A stretch of DNA of 64,000 nt from Flavivirga jejuensis (GTDB lineage Bacteria; Bacteroidota; Bacteroidia; Flavobacteriales; Flavobacteriaceae), in contig NZ_JAUOEL010000001.1 of assembly GCF_030540765.1 (NCBI RefSeq), positions 868,001-932,000 on the forward strand. The letters are read 5' to 3'. The position numbers were made by a program, and so were the translations under genes. Positions within the stretch are counted from its first letter, which is position 1; each line of letters opens with the position of its first letter. Of this stretch, positions 55,284-63,868 are shown piece after piece. Under the pieces are notes generated by a model. That model was given only the letters and a program-made list of their open reading frames with translations, was not told the origin of the DNA and did not search any database.

Positions 55284-56111
55284 TTATGCGTTTAAGAAGT
55301 CGACAATATGATTGTAAACAATGTCATTTTTTAGACCATGACCAAAACCTTTTGTTCCAATAAATTGTACTGTTTCGTAGTTTTTTTTGAATTTTAATCC
55401 ATCTGTATAGGGAATGATCCTATCCTTTTTATCATGGATAACTAATATTTTTGCTTTGATCTCTTTTGAGAAATTAGCAGCAGAATAGTATTCTGGTAAA
55501 TGATTGTATTTTCTTAATAAAAACTGCTTGATGGCTTGAGAAACTTTTTTATTATAACCCATCATAACCTCATACCGTTTAAAAATGTCAACAAAATCTG
55601 ATGGCGCACCTAACGATACTAATTTTTTTATTGATTCTAAAGGTGTCTTATACTGAGAAAAAATAGTTGCTGTACCCCCAACAGAGTGTCCTATAATAGC
55701 GTTTGCTTTAAACTTTTTTGCGATAACACTTATACACTCCGAATAAAGAATGGCGTTAAATAATTTCCCTCCAGAATCACCATGTGCTGGTGCATCGAGT
55801 GTAATAATTGTGTAACCCAAAGATTTTAAAATTTCAATTAAAGGTTTCCATCTATATGCATTACTCTCCCAACCATGAGCTAATAAAATAGTGTCTTTTT
55901 TACCTTTCCAATAATATGTTTTTATTGAGATATTTTCATGAATAATATCTTCTTGAATGGCAGTGCTGAGGTATTGGACTTCTTCTTCATTAAGTCTCCC
56001 TTTTTGTGGGATTGAAAATAACTTAATGGCTAATTTTGCAGCATATTTTGACGAAAAATAACTTATTAGGTTGATATAAAAACCAATAACTTTTAGGAGG
56101 CGCTCATTCAT
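55284..56111 (-). CDS. Alpha/beta-hydrolase
   Basis: 275 residues. Oxyanion region ILLAHGWESNAYRW, nucleophile elbow GHSVGG (about residue 141-146), acid in VIHDKKDRIIPY and His in GFGHGL complete the triad. No signal peptide, though the N-terminus (IGFYINLISYFSSKYA) is hydrophobic and may attach to the membrane. Substrate unknown; esterase or lipase-like. The start follows the cupin stop with no spacer, so the two are coupled. Confidence 0.82.
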   Translation of the reverse strand: MNERLLKVIGFYINLISYFSSKYAAKLAIKLFSIPQKGRLNEEEVQYLSTAIQEDIIHENISIKTYYWKGKKDTILLAHGWESNAYRWKPLIEILKSLGYTIITLDAPAHGDSGGKLFNAILYSECISVIAKKFKANAIIGHSVGGTATIFSQYKTPLESIKKLVSLGAPSDFVDIFKRYEVMMGYNKKVSQAIKQFLLRKYNHLPEYYSAANFSKEIKAKILVIHDKKDRIIPYTDGLKFKKNYETVQFIGTKGFGHGLKNDIVYNHIVDFLNA

Positions 56112-56480
56112 TTAATCTTCTCTGTTTACTAGGTCTATAGAAAAAGCAGGTGTACAAATAGCAATATACTCACATACTTCTGCGAAGGGATTAGAATATT
56201 GAACTCTAGTATGCTTCTCTACTTTAATAGATTGACCAGCCTTTAAAATAATAATTTCATCCTCAATTATAAATTGTTTTTTACCTTTTATTATAAAGGT
56301 GAATTCATCAAATTCTGGGGTTTGAAAAGGTTCGCCCCATCCAGAAGGTGCTTTCATATGTGCGATACTAATTTCTGAATTTCCATCAGTAGTTATTCCA
56401 AAATGTTCTTTTATGACTTTTCCATCTGTGGTTGGTACAATAAATGGACTATCTTGAATACTATATTTTTTTTGCTTCAC
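56112..56480 (-). CDS. Small cupin-domain protein
   Basis: 122 residues, a single cupin barrel: GWGEPFQTPEFDEFTFIIKG and LKAGQSIKVEKHTRVQYSNP hold the two conserved motifs, with Glu and His residues that could bind a metal. Function unknown; sugar or polyol sensors and small dioxygenases have this size. The gene stop directly adjoins the hydrolase start. The heptamer array 56495-56550 lies 14 bp upstream of its start, so repeat-number change could alter its expression. Confidence 0.7.
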   Translation of the reverse strand: MKQKKYSIQDSPFIVPTTDGKVIKEHFGITTDGNSEISIAHMKAPSGWGEPFQTPEFDEFTFIIKGKKQFIIEDEIIILKAGQSIKVEKHTRVQYSNPFAEVCEYIAICTPAFSIDLVNRED

Positions 56481-56494
56481 AAATCTTTAATTTT

Positions 56495-56550
56495 GAACAC
56501 TGAACACTGAACACTGAACACTGAACACTGAACACTGAACACTGAACACT
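56495..56550. repeat. Heptamer tandem repeat (GAACACT)8
   Basis: Eight exact 7-bp units, the complement and rotation of TTCAGTG at 44113. It begins 2 bp from the stop codon of the YitT gene and ends 14 bp from the cupin start (minus strand). Confidence 0.92.
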
Positions 56551-56552
56551 AC

Positions 56553-57524
56553 TCATTTCATAGGTTTCTTCTTAATCATACCGCCTTTTAGGTCTTTAAC
56601 AATTCCCATAATAATAAATGCATTTCTATCAATTTTATCAATTTCGGTTTGTAATCTGGCGAGTTCTAAACGAGTTACTACAGTGTAAATAATATCTTTA
56701 TCGTAACTATTACCTTGTTTGCCAAAACCGCCTTTGCCAGCATAAATAGTACAAGCCCGTCTCAGTTTTTCGGTTATCATTATTCTTATGTCTTCGTGTT
56801 TGTTAGATATTATGGTAACACCAATATATTCTTCTACACCATCGACTACAAAATCTACTGTTTTTGCTGCTGCTAAATAGGTAAGAATAGCATAGAGTGC
56901 TGTTTCAATAGATAACACGCAAGCCCCCACAGAGAATATTGCGATGTTTATTAATAATAATACATCACCAATGGTTAACGATAATTTTCTGCTTAAAAAT
57001 ATGGCTAAAACCTCAGTGCCGTCAATAACACTTCCGCCACGCATAGACATACCAATTCCTAAACCTAAAAAGAAACCACCAAAAACAGCAATTAATAACT
57101 TGTCTTCGGTAACAGTGGGATACTCTACAAAATGGACAACTAAGGCTAAAAGTGTAATCGCTATAATGCTTTTTACTGCAAATTTGAGACTAATAGTTTT
57201 AGACGCGAGAATTAAAAAAGGCAGATTTACTAAAATTAATAATAATCCTAATTCTAGAGATGTAACATTTTCTAATAATAAAGAGATCCCTGTAGCCCCA
57301 CCATCAATAAATTTGTTTGGGAGTAAAAAACCTTTTAAACCAAATCCAGCAGAAAATACACCAATTATTATAAAAATGTATTCTTTAACGGCATGTGATA
57401 ATTCAACTTGAAACGTTCTTACCAAAGGCACTATTTGTTTTTTGCTTACAGGCTTATTTGCTTGCTTTTTTTCAAGCCTTTTGCGAGCAAGGTCAACTAA
57501 TAGTTTCGATAAGAATGGGTTCAT
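56553..57524 (-). CDS. YitT-family membrane protein (DUF161/DUF2179)
   Basis: 323 residues. Five or six membrane segments between about residues 48 and 215 (e.g. YIFIIIGVFSAGFGLKGFLL, GGFFLGLGIGMSMRGGSVID), then a soluble DUF2179 domain (about 230-320, with YAGKGGFGKQGNSYDKDIIY). Family role is not settled; proposed transporter or regulator. Lies between the lipoprotein and the cupin gene, probably in one transcript with them. Confidence 0.88.
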   Translation of the reverse strand: MNPFLSKLLVDLARKRLEKKQANKPVSKKQIVPLVRTFQVELSHAVKEYIFIIIGVFSAGFGLKGFLLPNKFIDGGATGISLLLENVTSLELGLLLILVNLPFLILASKTISLKFAVKSIIAITLLALVVHFVEYPTVTEDKLLIAVFGGFFLGLGIGMSMRGGSVIDGTEVLAIFLSRKLSLTIGDVLLLINIAIFSVGACVLSIETALYAILTYLAAAKTVDFVVDGVEEYIGVTIISNKHEDIRIMITEKLRRACTIYAGKGGFGKQGNSYDKDIIYTVVTRLELARLQTEIDKIDRNAFIIMGIVKDLKGGMIKKKPMK

Positions 57525-57536
57525 TTTGTTTGTTTA

Positions 57537-58097
57537 TTAATGCATATTCCAATTTAGGAAAAAGTATTTTATTTTTGCATTATCTGGAATATGTGTTGCT
57601 TCAATTTTTACATCCATATTAAACCTAAGATTGGCAGGTAATTCTTTTTTATCTATAACAAAACTTGCATTAAAATCATTAACAATAATAAGGACAGAGT
57701 TTATCAGGTTATTAATTTTTGAAATTTTATAGGTATTTGAAATATCTTTAAAAGTACTTAGAGTAGATATGCCTTTATCTGTTTTATAACGAGGATCTAT
57801 AACTTGAATACTTCCGATAGTAGCTGTTGAGTCTAAAACCTGTTTTGGAGTTAGAATTAAAAGTTTTTTACCACCTTTTTCAAAAACATCTATATTGTTT
57901 TTGTTTACTACAAACTCACCTCCGCTAATAAAAGTTGTTAAAGAATCATTAGCAAAAATAAGCTTAAGGTCTTTAATTTGTGTTGAATCTGTTAGCGACC
58001 CGATATGCTGCTTTCCAATTTCAAAAGGGTCTTGTTCTTTTTTACAACTAGAAAATAAAAGGCTAATAATAATAAGGCTTAAAAATGATCTATACAT
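57537..58097 (-). CDS. Hypothetical lipoprotein
   Basis: 186 residues. Lipobox LLFSSCKKE with Cys18 (mature start CKKEQDPFEIGKQHIGSL). The rest is a soluble alpha/beta domain with several beta-strand predictions by eye; no enzyme motif. It lies 12 bp ahead of the YitT gene. A conserved lipoprotein of this group seems likely, function unknown. Confidence 0.75.
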   Translation of the reverse strand: MYRSFLSLIIISLLFSSCKKEQDPFEIGKQHIGSLTDSTQIKDLKLIFANDSLTTFISGGEFVVNKNNIDVFEKGGKKLLILTPKQVLDSTATIGSIQVIDPRYKTDKGISTLSTFKDISNTYKISKINNLINSVLIIVNDFNASFVIDKKELPANLRFNMDVKIEATHIPDNAKIKYFFLNWNMH

Positions 58098-58142
58098 TAT
58101 TTAAAAATGATTTACGATTTGGTTAATATTGATTGTCATTGA

Positions 58143-58331
58143 TTTTATTGGTCTCAAATGTAGTTAAAACTATGTGCTTTAGTGTATGTCGCTTTCAATT
58201 TCTATAAATTTTTGACACGAGTTTCACGAATTCACACGAATTAAGTTTTACCAGATTTATTATTTTATATTTCGGCATGTTACGAAATAGTCTTTTAGTC
58301 TGCCAAATCGAAACTATAAGCTTTCTGTCCA
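58143..58331. repeat. Dispersed repeat B, copy 3
   Basis: About 189 bp, including ATAAATTTTTGACACGAG, CACGAATTCACACGAATT, TTTCGGCATGTTACGAAAT and TAGTCTGCCAAATCGAAAC. Same orientation as the other copies. It ends 10 bp from the HerA-like ATPase stop codon. Confidence 0.75.
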
Positions 58332-58340
58332 GTGGTTTAA

Positions 58341-59888
58341 CTATTTCTTCAGAATTTTAGTTAAAATACCGAAAACACTTCTTATAAACGTAGCACTTGT
58401 AAGTACTTTAACAATGGGATTCATTCTAGAGCTTGTTCTTTTAGAACTTGTTGAGCGTGCACGCTGTTTAGACTCTGCTTTTTTTAGAGCCTCTTTTTCT
58501 TGTCTGGCTTTTTCTTTTGCTTCTTCTGCTTCGGCTAGTTCTATCTTTTTATTAAGCATCTCGTAAGCACTTTCCCTATCAATATCTTTATTGTATTTTT
58601 TTACCAATTTTGATTTTGAAAGTAATGTGCTTAATTCTATATCGCTTAAAACATCCATTCTACTCATTGGTGCTCGCATCATAGTTGCTGCCAGCGGTGT
58701 TGGTCTTCCTTTTTCATCTAAAGCAGATACTAAAGCCTCTCCAATACCTAAAGACGTTAAGACCTCTGCGGTATCATAATATTCAGAATCAGGATAGTTT
58801 TGTGCTGTCAATTTTATAGCTTTTCTATCTTTAGCAGTAAACGCTCTAAGGGCATGTTGTACTTTTAAACCAAGTTGGCCTAAAACGGCTTCTGGAACAT
58901 CTGTTGGGTTTTGTGTTACAAAATATAAGCCTACACCTTTACTTCTTATTAGTTTTACGATACTTTCAATTTGATTTATTAATGCTTTTGATGCTTCATT
59001 AAAAATAAGATGTGCTTCGTCAATAAATAGAATCAATTCAGGTCTGTCACTGTCACCTTGCTCAGGAAAAGTAGAATAAATTTCAGCCAATAAACTCAGC
59101 ATAAATGTTGAGAATAATTTAGGTCTATCTTGAATATCTGTTAATCGAATAATATTGATATAACCACGCCCGTTCTCATCAATTCTTAATAGATCTTGAG
59201 TATCGAAAGACGTTTCACCAAAAAATAAATCGGCACCTTGTTGTTCTAATTCAACTACTTTTCGTAAAATGGCTCCAGTTGAAGCCGTTGAAATTCTACC
59301 ATAAGCTTCCGTAAACTCTTTTTTGCCTTCATTAGTAGCGTATTGTAAGATCTTTTTAAAATCTTTTAAATCTAAAACAGGTAATTTATTATCGTCACAA
59401 TACTGAAAAATAACAGCTACGACACCAGATTGTGTTTCAGATAGATCTAAAATTCTTGAGAGTAGTACAGGTCCAAATTCACTAACGGTAGCTCTTAAAC
59501 GCACACCATCTTGTTCGGAAAGCGTTAAAACTTCTACAGGGAAACTTTTAGCATCAAATGGCAATCCTATTTTCTCATGGCGCTCATCAATTTTTGGATG
59601 TCCTGGGCTCGGTTGTGCCAATCCACTTAAATCACCTTTAATATCCATAAGTAATACAGGGACTCCTTTATCACTTAAATTCTCAGCAAGTACTTGTAAT
59701 GATTTTGTTTTTCCTGTCCCCGTAGCACCGGCAATTAAACCATGGCGATTCATAGTTTTTAAAGGTATTTTTACATGCGCATCTGTAACTGTTTCACCAT
59801 CTAACATGGCTGCACCTATGGGGATAAAATCACCTTTAGTCGTATTGCCTTCAGTAATATGTTTTAAAAATTTTTCTTTATTCCCCAT
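58341..59888 (-). CDS. HerA-like ATPase (DUF853 family)
   Basis: 515 residues. Walker A LIAGATGTGKTKSLQVLAEN (about residue 50-70), Walker B ELILFIDEAHLIF (about 282-294) and the FVTQNPTDVPEAVLGQLGLK and ALRAFTAKDRKAIKL segments mark the HerA/FtsK-type DUF853 helicase-like group. C-terminal coiled-coil of Lys/Glu/Ala residues (about 430-475). A hexameric ATPase moving DNA is likely by family; no nuclease is encoded beside it, so it is not an obvious defence gene. Confidence 0.88.
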   Translation of the reverse strand: MGNKEKFLKHITEGNTTKGDFIPIGAAMLDGETVTDAHVKIPLKTMNRHGLIAGATGTGKTKSLQVLAENLSDKGVPVLLMDIKGDLSGLAQPSPGHPKIDERHEKIGLPFDAKSFPVEVLTLSEQDGVRLRATVSEFGPVLLSRILDLSETQSGVVAVIFQYCDDNKLPVLDLKDFKKILQYATNEGKKEFTEAYGRISTASTGAILRKVVELEQQGADLFFGETSFDTQDLLRIDENGRGYINIIRLTDIQDRPKLFSTFMLSLLAEIYSTFPEQGDSDRPELILFIDEAHLIFNEASKALINQIESIVKLIRSKGVGLYFVTQNPTDVPEAVLGQLGLKVQHALRAFTAKDRKAIKLTAQNYPDSEYYDTAEVLTSLGIGEALVSALDEKGRPTPLAATMMRAPMSRMDVLSDIELSTLLSKSKLVKKYNKDIDRESAYEMLNKKIELAEAEEAKEKARQEKEALKKAESKQRARSTSSKRTSSRMNPIVKVLTSATFIRSVFGILTKILKK

Positions 59889-59967
59889 GAACTATAATTT
59901 TGCATAAAAATACAGGAAAAATAAGGAAGAAAAAAATAAGGTTTTTATTGTGAAAAAAGAACCTATA

Positions 59968-59986
59968 AACCTGAGTTCGACGTAAG
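59968..59986. repeat. 19-bp dispersed repeat, copy 3
   Basis: AACCTGAGTTCGACGTAAG, the exact complement of the copy at 54363-54381. It directly joins repeat A copy 2. Confidence 0.8.
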
Positions 59987-59987
59987 G

Positions 59988-60087
59988 AAAATAAATGTGA
60001 ATAGCATCACTATTGAAAGAAATTTTGTTGTAGAATGAGGGCTTAAGACGACAAAATAAGCTAAAGAATAAAATTTAAACAGCTTCT
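59988..60087. repeat. Repeat element A, copy 2
   Basis: About 100 bp matching the left part of 34037-34197 in inverted orientation, including the shared core TTATTTTGTCGTCTTAAGCC (as read on the minus strand). Its hairpin is GTGA-ATAGCA-TCAC (59997-60010), where copy 1 has GCGA/TCGC, a compensatory pair change. It starts 4 bp past the stop codon of the gene at 60092. Confidence 0.8.
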
Positions 60088-60091
60088 TAAT

Positions 60092-60718
60092 CTATTCACG
60101 CCATTTAACCCAAATGATTGCCGCTGGATCTATAACGCCAGAACCATTATTTCTAGCTTTTAACATGATATAGTCTCCAGCATTAAAATCAATATTAAAA
60201 GTAGTTCTGGTAAAAGACCCTCCAGAAAGATTAAACCTTCCGTCTAGAGTTGGGTCTGCATTATTTGGAACTGCAGTTCCGTTAACTACAATTTCAAAAC
60301 TTTTTGAAGTATTTCCTCCTGATGACTCAATTGTGATATAAACAATACTACCATCGAAAGGCATTTTTGGACCTGTATCATCCTCTGTTGTTGAATTGTT
60401 ACCAATATCTCCACCAAACCAGAGCATTCGATCATCTGCTGTTGCTTCATAGCCATATTGAAGGGCCGTTGTTTCTACACTAAGCCATTTCACTCTAGTG
60501 GCGTCGTACATAAATAGTTTGTCACCTATAACAGCTAGTTGCCCTGTAACAGAGCCTACGGGGGCGGTTTGAGGATTGATCTCTAGTGCAGGCATACCTG
60601 TATTAGTAGTTTCTATTTCTAATTCTGCCGTAGGTGATGTTGTACCAATACCTACTTGGGCATGACCAAAATAATGCATACAAAAGAGTAGCATTATAGA
60701 ATAAGCTATTTTTTTCAT
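60092..60718 (-). CDS. Secreted protein with VGIGTT N-terminal signature
   Basis: 208 residues. A signal peptide ends near FGHAQ (about residue 20), followed by VGIGTTSPTAELEIETTNTG, the conserved N-terminal motif of a large set of secreted flavobacterial proteins (related to tail-fibre-like stalks). The remainder is beta-rich (KLFMYDATRVKWLSVE, then a C-terminal ~110-residue sandwich). No C-terminal sorting domain is obvious. Role unknown; probably surface-exposed. Its neighbour at 60962 shares the N-terminal motif. Confidence 0.75.
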   Translation of the reverse strand: MKKIAYSIMLLFCMHYFGHAQVGIGTTSPTAELEIETTNTGMPALEINPQTAPVGSVTGQLAVIGDKLFMYDATRVKWLSVETTALQYGYEATADDRMLWFGGDIGNNSTTEDDTGPKMPFDGSIVYITIESSGGNTSKSFEIVVNGTAVPNNADPTLDGRFNLSGGSFTRTTFNIDFNAGDYIMLKARNNGSGVIDPAAIIWVKWRE

Positions 60719-60961
60719 CCTTGAGAGAGGTTTTTAGCAATTTACTTTTATATTACTAATATATAAATAAAATGCTTATGTTATACAAATATTTTTAAGG
60801 CAATTTTATGTTTTATCTTCATTACAATTTTTATTTTGTTTAACCCGTTGTGTATTTATGAAAAAACACTCAACTTGTTAAAAGTTAGTAAATCGTAGTA
60901 ATCACACTATAAGTCATATATGACTGTCTTTTCTAAATGCATAGTAGGTATTTTTGTTTAC

Positions 60962-61639
60962 TTATTTAACAAAAAATTGATTCGCATTAATAAAAGAGCC
61001 TGCCGTATAGGAGTCTGGATTTGCTCCCCATGTAAATTGCATCAAACCACCTCCTGTATTTTGATAATACCAAAATTCTATTCTGTGTTCTCCTCGTGCT
61101 AATGTGACACTATTACTTATTGTAACAGGAGATTGGTCGGACCAGTTTTCAACAACCAGAACATTATCGATATATATCCTGCTTCCATCGTCAGATCTTG
61201 CGTTAAATGTAAAAACACCTGTATTTTTAACCCTTATTGTACCTGTATAATTAAGAATATACCCAAGATTGTCTGGTTCTATTGAGGCTTTTGCAGTATC
61301 GTCTAAATCGCCATTAAAAACGCCTTGAGTGGTAGGGACTCCAAGTGTACGTTTGTTATCAATATTGGGCTCTGTAGTATTTGCTGTGTCCCATGTGTAA
61401 TATTGTAGTCCGGGTTGATTAATACCATTTAAGGAAGATTCAATGATATCTCCATCACTGTCTACACCTAAAAGATATGTTTCGGTTCCTGTGACAGCGC
61501 CAGTTCCATAATTAGAAAATCTGACATTACCGCCAGAGACATCAAGTTGTGCTTGTGGATTTGTTGTACCAATACCTACTTGGGAGTTACTATAATAACT
61601 ACTGAATAACAGCATTATTAAACACGAGGTTTTATTCAT
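60962..61639 (-). CDS. Secreted protein with VGIGTT signature and PA14 domain
   Basis: 225 residues. Signal peptide ending near residue 19, then QVGIGTTNPQAQLDVSGGNV. Residues about 80-220 form a PA14-like beta-barrel: GYILNYTGTIRVKNTGVFTF, RSDDGSRIYIDNVLVVENWS and RGEHRIEFWYYQNTGGGLMQ. PA14 domains bind carbohydrates or form adhesive modules. It reads as a surface lectin-like adhesin. Separated from the other VGIGTT gene by 243 bp without a recognised structure. Confidence 0.82.
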   Translation of the reverse strand: MNKTSCLIMLLFSSYYSNSQVGIGTTNPQAQLDVSGGNVRFSNYGTGAVTGTETYLLGVDSDGDIIESSLNGINQPGLQYYTWDTANTTEPNIDNKRTLGVPTTQGVFNGDLDDTAKASIEPDNLGYILNYTGTIRVKNTGVFTFNARSDDGSRIYIDNVLVVENWSDQSPVTISNSVTLARGEHRIEFWYYQNTGGGLMQFTWGANPDSYTAGSFINANQFFVK

Positions 61640-61744
61640 TCTTAAGATAGATTTTAAGGGGCTAATAGTTTAAATCAATCTTCGCCAAATGTATAAAACC
61701 AAAACTGAAAATCAAAATTTAATAAAAAAAATAATGGAATTATG

Positions 61745-61752
61745 TATCTTTG
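61745..61752 (+). promoter_or_regulatory. -7 element almost touching the queE start
   Basis: TATCTTTG matches TAnnTTTG and ends 6 bp before the ATG at 61759, so a normal start point would give a leaderless or nearly leaderless mRNA. No -33 TTG lies at 17-19 bp. Confidence 0.4.
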
Positions 61753-61758
61753 CAAACT

Positions 61759-62388
61759 ATGAAAAAAGCAGTTCAGTTGCAGGTCGATAAAGGCAATATG
61801 TTGCCTTTAATGGAAGCGTTTTATACTATACAAGGAGAGGGGTATCATAAAGGCACTGCGGCCTATTTTATTCGCATTGGCGGATGTGATGTAGGATGTC
61901 ATTGGTGTGATGTTAAAGAAAGTTGGAATGCTGATTTACATCCACCTACCGAAACTGTTAAGATTGTAGAAAACGCTAAAAAATATAGTGATACGATTGT
62001 TGTTACTGGAGGTGAGCCATTAATGTGGGACATGACAACTTTAACAAATCAATTAAAAGATGAGGGGTTCCAAACACATATAGAAACCTCTGGAGCTTAT
62101 CAATTAACTGGTACTTGGGATTGGATTTGTTTGTCGCCAAAAAAAATGAAGTTACCTACTAAGGAGGTTTATAATAATGCTGATGAGCTCAAAGTAATTG
62201 TTTATAATAAAGCCGATTTTCGCTTTGCAGAAGAACAAGCTGCTAAAGTTAATAAGGATTGCATTTTATACTTACAACCAGAGTGGAGCAAACGAGATAA
62301 GGTAGTACCAGAAATTGTAGATTATGTTATGGCAAACCCAAAATGGAAAGTGTCGTTACAAACACATAAATATTTGAATATACCTTAA
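61759..62388 (+). CDS. queE: 7-carboxy-7-deazaguanine synthase
   Basis: 209 residues from the ATG at 61759 (an in-frame TTG nine bases upstream is less likely). Radical-SAM enzyme of queuosine/7-deazaguanine synthesis, converting carboxytetrahydropterin to 7-carboxy-7-deazaguanine. The compact cluster motif CDVGCHWC (Cys-X3-Cys-X2-Cys), FYTIQGEG at the start and VVTGGEPLMW with the SAM-binding GGE are clear, and the ending QTHKYLNIP is typical. No other queuosine gene (queC, queD, queF) is adjacent. Confidence 0.94.
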   Translation: MKKAVQLQVDKGNMLPLMEAFYTIQGEGYHKGTAAYFIRIGGCDVGCHWCDVKESWNADLHPPTETVKIVENAKKYSDTIVVTGGEPLMWDMTTLTNQLKDEGFQTHIETSGAYQLTGTWDWICLSPKKMKLPTKEVYNNADELKVIVYNKADFRFAEEQAAKVNKDCILYLQPEWSKRDKVVPEIVDYVMANPKWKVSLQTHKYLNIP

Positions 62389-62398
62389 GATATTAGTA

Positions 62399-62418
62399 TT
62401 CAGTGTTCAGTGTTCGGT
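62399..62418. repeat. Short heptamer repeat (TTCAGTG)2 plus variant
   Basis: Two TTCAGTG units and a TTCGGT variant beginning 10 bp after the queE stop. The preceding TTAGTATTC is shared with the stretch behind ffh (48202-48212). Confidence 0.6.
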
Positions 62419-62431
62419 TAATTATTAAAAT

Positions 62432-62470
62432 AAAAATGTTCCAGCGGTATAAAGCCATTGGAACATTTTT
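62432..62470. terminator. Bidirectional terminator between queE and the YCF48-repeat gene
   Basis: 16-base arms AAAAATGTTCCAGCGG (62432-62447) and CCATTGGAACATTTTT (62455-62470), with two mismatches, A-run on one side and T-run on the other. Serves the convergent genes. Confidence 0.85.
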
Positions 62471-62528
62471 ATTTTGTCTAACGTCTAAACTTATGGATGT
62501 TAAAGTTTACATTTTGATATAAAAAAAT

Positions 62529-63806
62529 CTATTCTTTTAAGAATTTTATTGATTCTCTTCCTGTGTTATTATGAAAATTAATTAAATAAGTGCCAGATGA
62601 GAGGTCTTCAATATTGAACTTATATTTTTTTGTTGTTTTATTATTAATATGCTCTCTACTTAATTGTCTTATAAATTTTGCATTTAAATCATATAACTCA
62701 ATAAGTAAATTATCATTCGAATCGAATTCAATATCAAACTCAAGAATTGATTTAGCAGGATTGGTTTTTAATTTAATTTTTAAAGGTGTTCTTTCTCTTT
62801 CGTCAATTCCATTAGTGCCTAAAGAATTATCATCAGTAAACTTATAGATTGAAGTTCCGCTAGCGTAAGCCAAAGTTGAGTTGACAATAAAAACTCTATT
62901 CAGATTGCTTCCAATGTTTAGATTTGTCCAAGATTCTCCACCATTTAAAGTTTCATAAAAACCTGTGGTATGACCACCCATCCATCCTTGGTTTTCGTTT
63001 ATAAAACCAACAGCTTGTATCCCCGTTTCTGGTGCATCGTAGCTTATCCATGTTAAACCACCATCAACCGATTTAACTAATTTTCCTGGGTTAGGAGAGA
63101 CGGCATCAATAGAACCAAAAAGTACATTTGTGTTGCTTTCTAATATTTGCATTTTCCATAAATATTCTCCCTCAAGGTTAGAATTATATATTTCTGTCCA
63201 AGAAACGCCACCATCAGTTGTTTTTAAAATGGTTGCTCCATTATCACTTTTGCCAGAAGCAAAACCAGTGTCTTCTGTTAAAAAATAAATTTCGACAAGC
63301 GCATTAGCATAGCTAGACATATCGATGTATTGCCAAGTGTTGCCACTATCGGTAGATTTGATAATAAACGCAGGCTCAAAATATGCTCCACAACCGTATA
63401 TTGTAGATGAACCAACTGTATTCAGTCCACAAATTGCTTGTGGATTTGTAGATATATTGGTTACTTCTGTCCAAGTGGTTCCGCCATCGTTAGTTTTAAA
63501 AAACGCGCCATTTAATGTGCCTAAAAAACCAATGTTTTCATCTAAAAATTCAATATTTCTAAAGTAGTAATCTCCTCCAAGAATCGTTTCATTTAATTGT
63601 TCAGACCAAGTATTACCACCGTCTATAGTTTTGTATACAGCTGCATAGTAGCCATTTGCAGCCCAGCCAATATTTTCATCGATAAAGAAAACATCATCAA
63701 AACGTTGGTTATTAATATTGGACGGAATATTTGTGCATGTTTGCCAATTAGGTTGTGCATTTGCATAGAAGCAAAAAAGTAAACATATTAGCTTTAAAAT
63801 TCTCAT
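62529..63806 (-). CDS. Secreted YCF48/BNR-repeat protein with type IX sorting domain
   Basis: 425 residues. A signal peptide ends near YANAQ (residue 18). The body is a beta-propeller of six BNR/YCF48-like repeats with the motif DGGxTW: TIDGGNTWSEQ, TNDGGTTWTEV, STDSGNTWQYI, TTDGGVSWTEI, SVDGGLTWISY and TLNGGESWTNL. Residues about 345-425 form a T9SS type A sorting domain (LKTNPAKSILEFDIEFDS, IELYDLNAKFIRQ, SSGTYLINF), so the protein is secreted and probably attached to the surface. Function unknown; similar propellers assist photosystem assembly in plants but here the role is open. Confidence 0.88.
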   Translation of the reverse strand: MRILKLICLLFCFYANAQPNWQTCTNIPSNINNQRFDDVFFIDENIGWAANGYYAAVYKTIDGGNTWSEQLNETILGGDYYFRNIEFLDENIGFLGTLNGAFFKTNDGGTTWTEVTNISTNPQAICGLNTVGSSTIYGCGAYFEPAFIIKSTDSGNTWQYIDMSSYANALVEIYFLTEDTGFASGKSDNGATILKTTDGGVSWTEIYNSNLEGEYLWKMQILESNTNVLFGSIDAVSPNPGKLVKSVDGGLTWISYDAPETGIQAVGFINENQGWMGGHTTGFYETLNGGESWTNLNIGSNLNRVFIVNSTLAYASGTSIYKFTDDNSLGTNGIDERERTPLKIKLKTNPAKSILEFDIEFDSNDNLLIELYDLNAKFIRQLSREHINNKTTKKYKFNIEDLSSGTYLINFHNNTGRESIKFLKE

Positions 63807-63868
63807 AAAATATAATTGTAGGTTAATAGGTGCAAGTTATTGAAATTTGTAAATATTCATTTAAGTAG

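Noticed and set aside
58341-59888. HerA-like ATPase as part of an anti-phage system
   Set aside because: DUF853 ATPases are widespread housekeeping-like genes and no nuclease, Sir2 or DUF4297 partner is encoded next to it.
61759-62388. queE as part of a DNA-modification (dpd-type) island
   Set aside because: No dpd genes, queD, queC or TGT-like genes are adjacent; ordinary queuosine synthesis is the simpler assignment.
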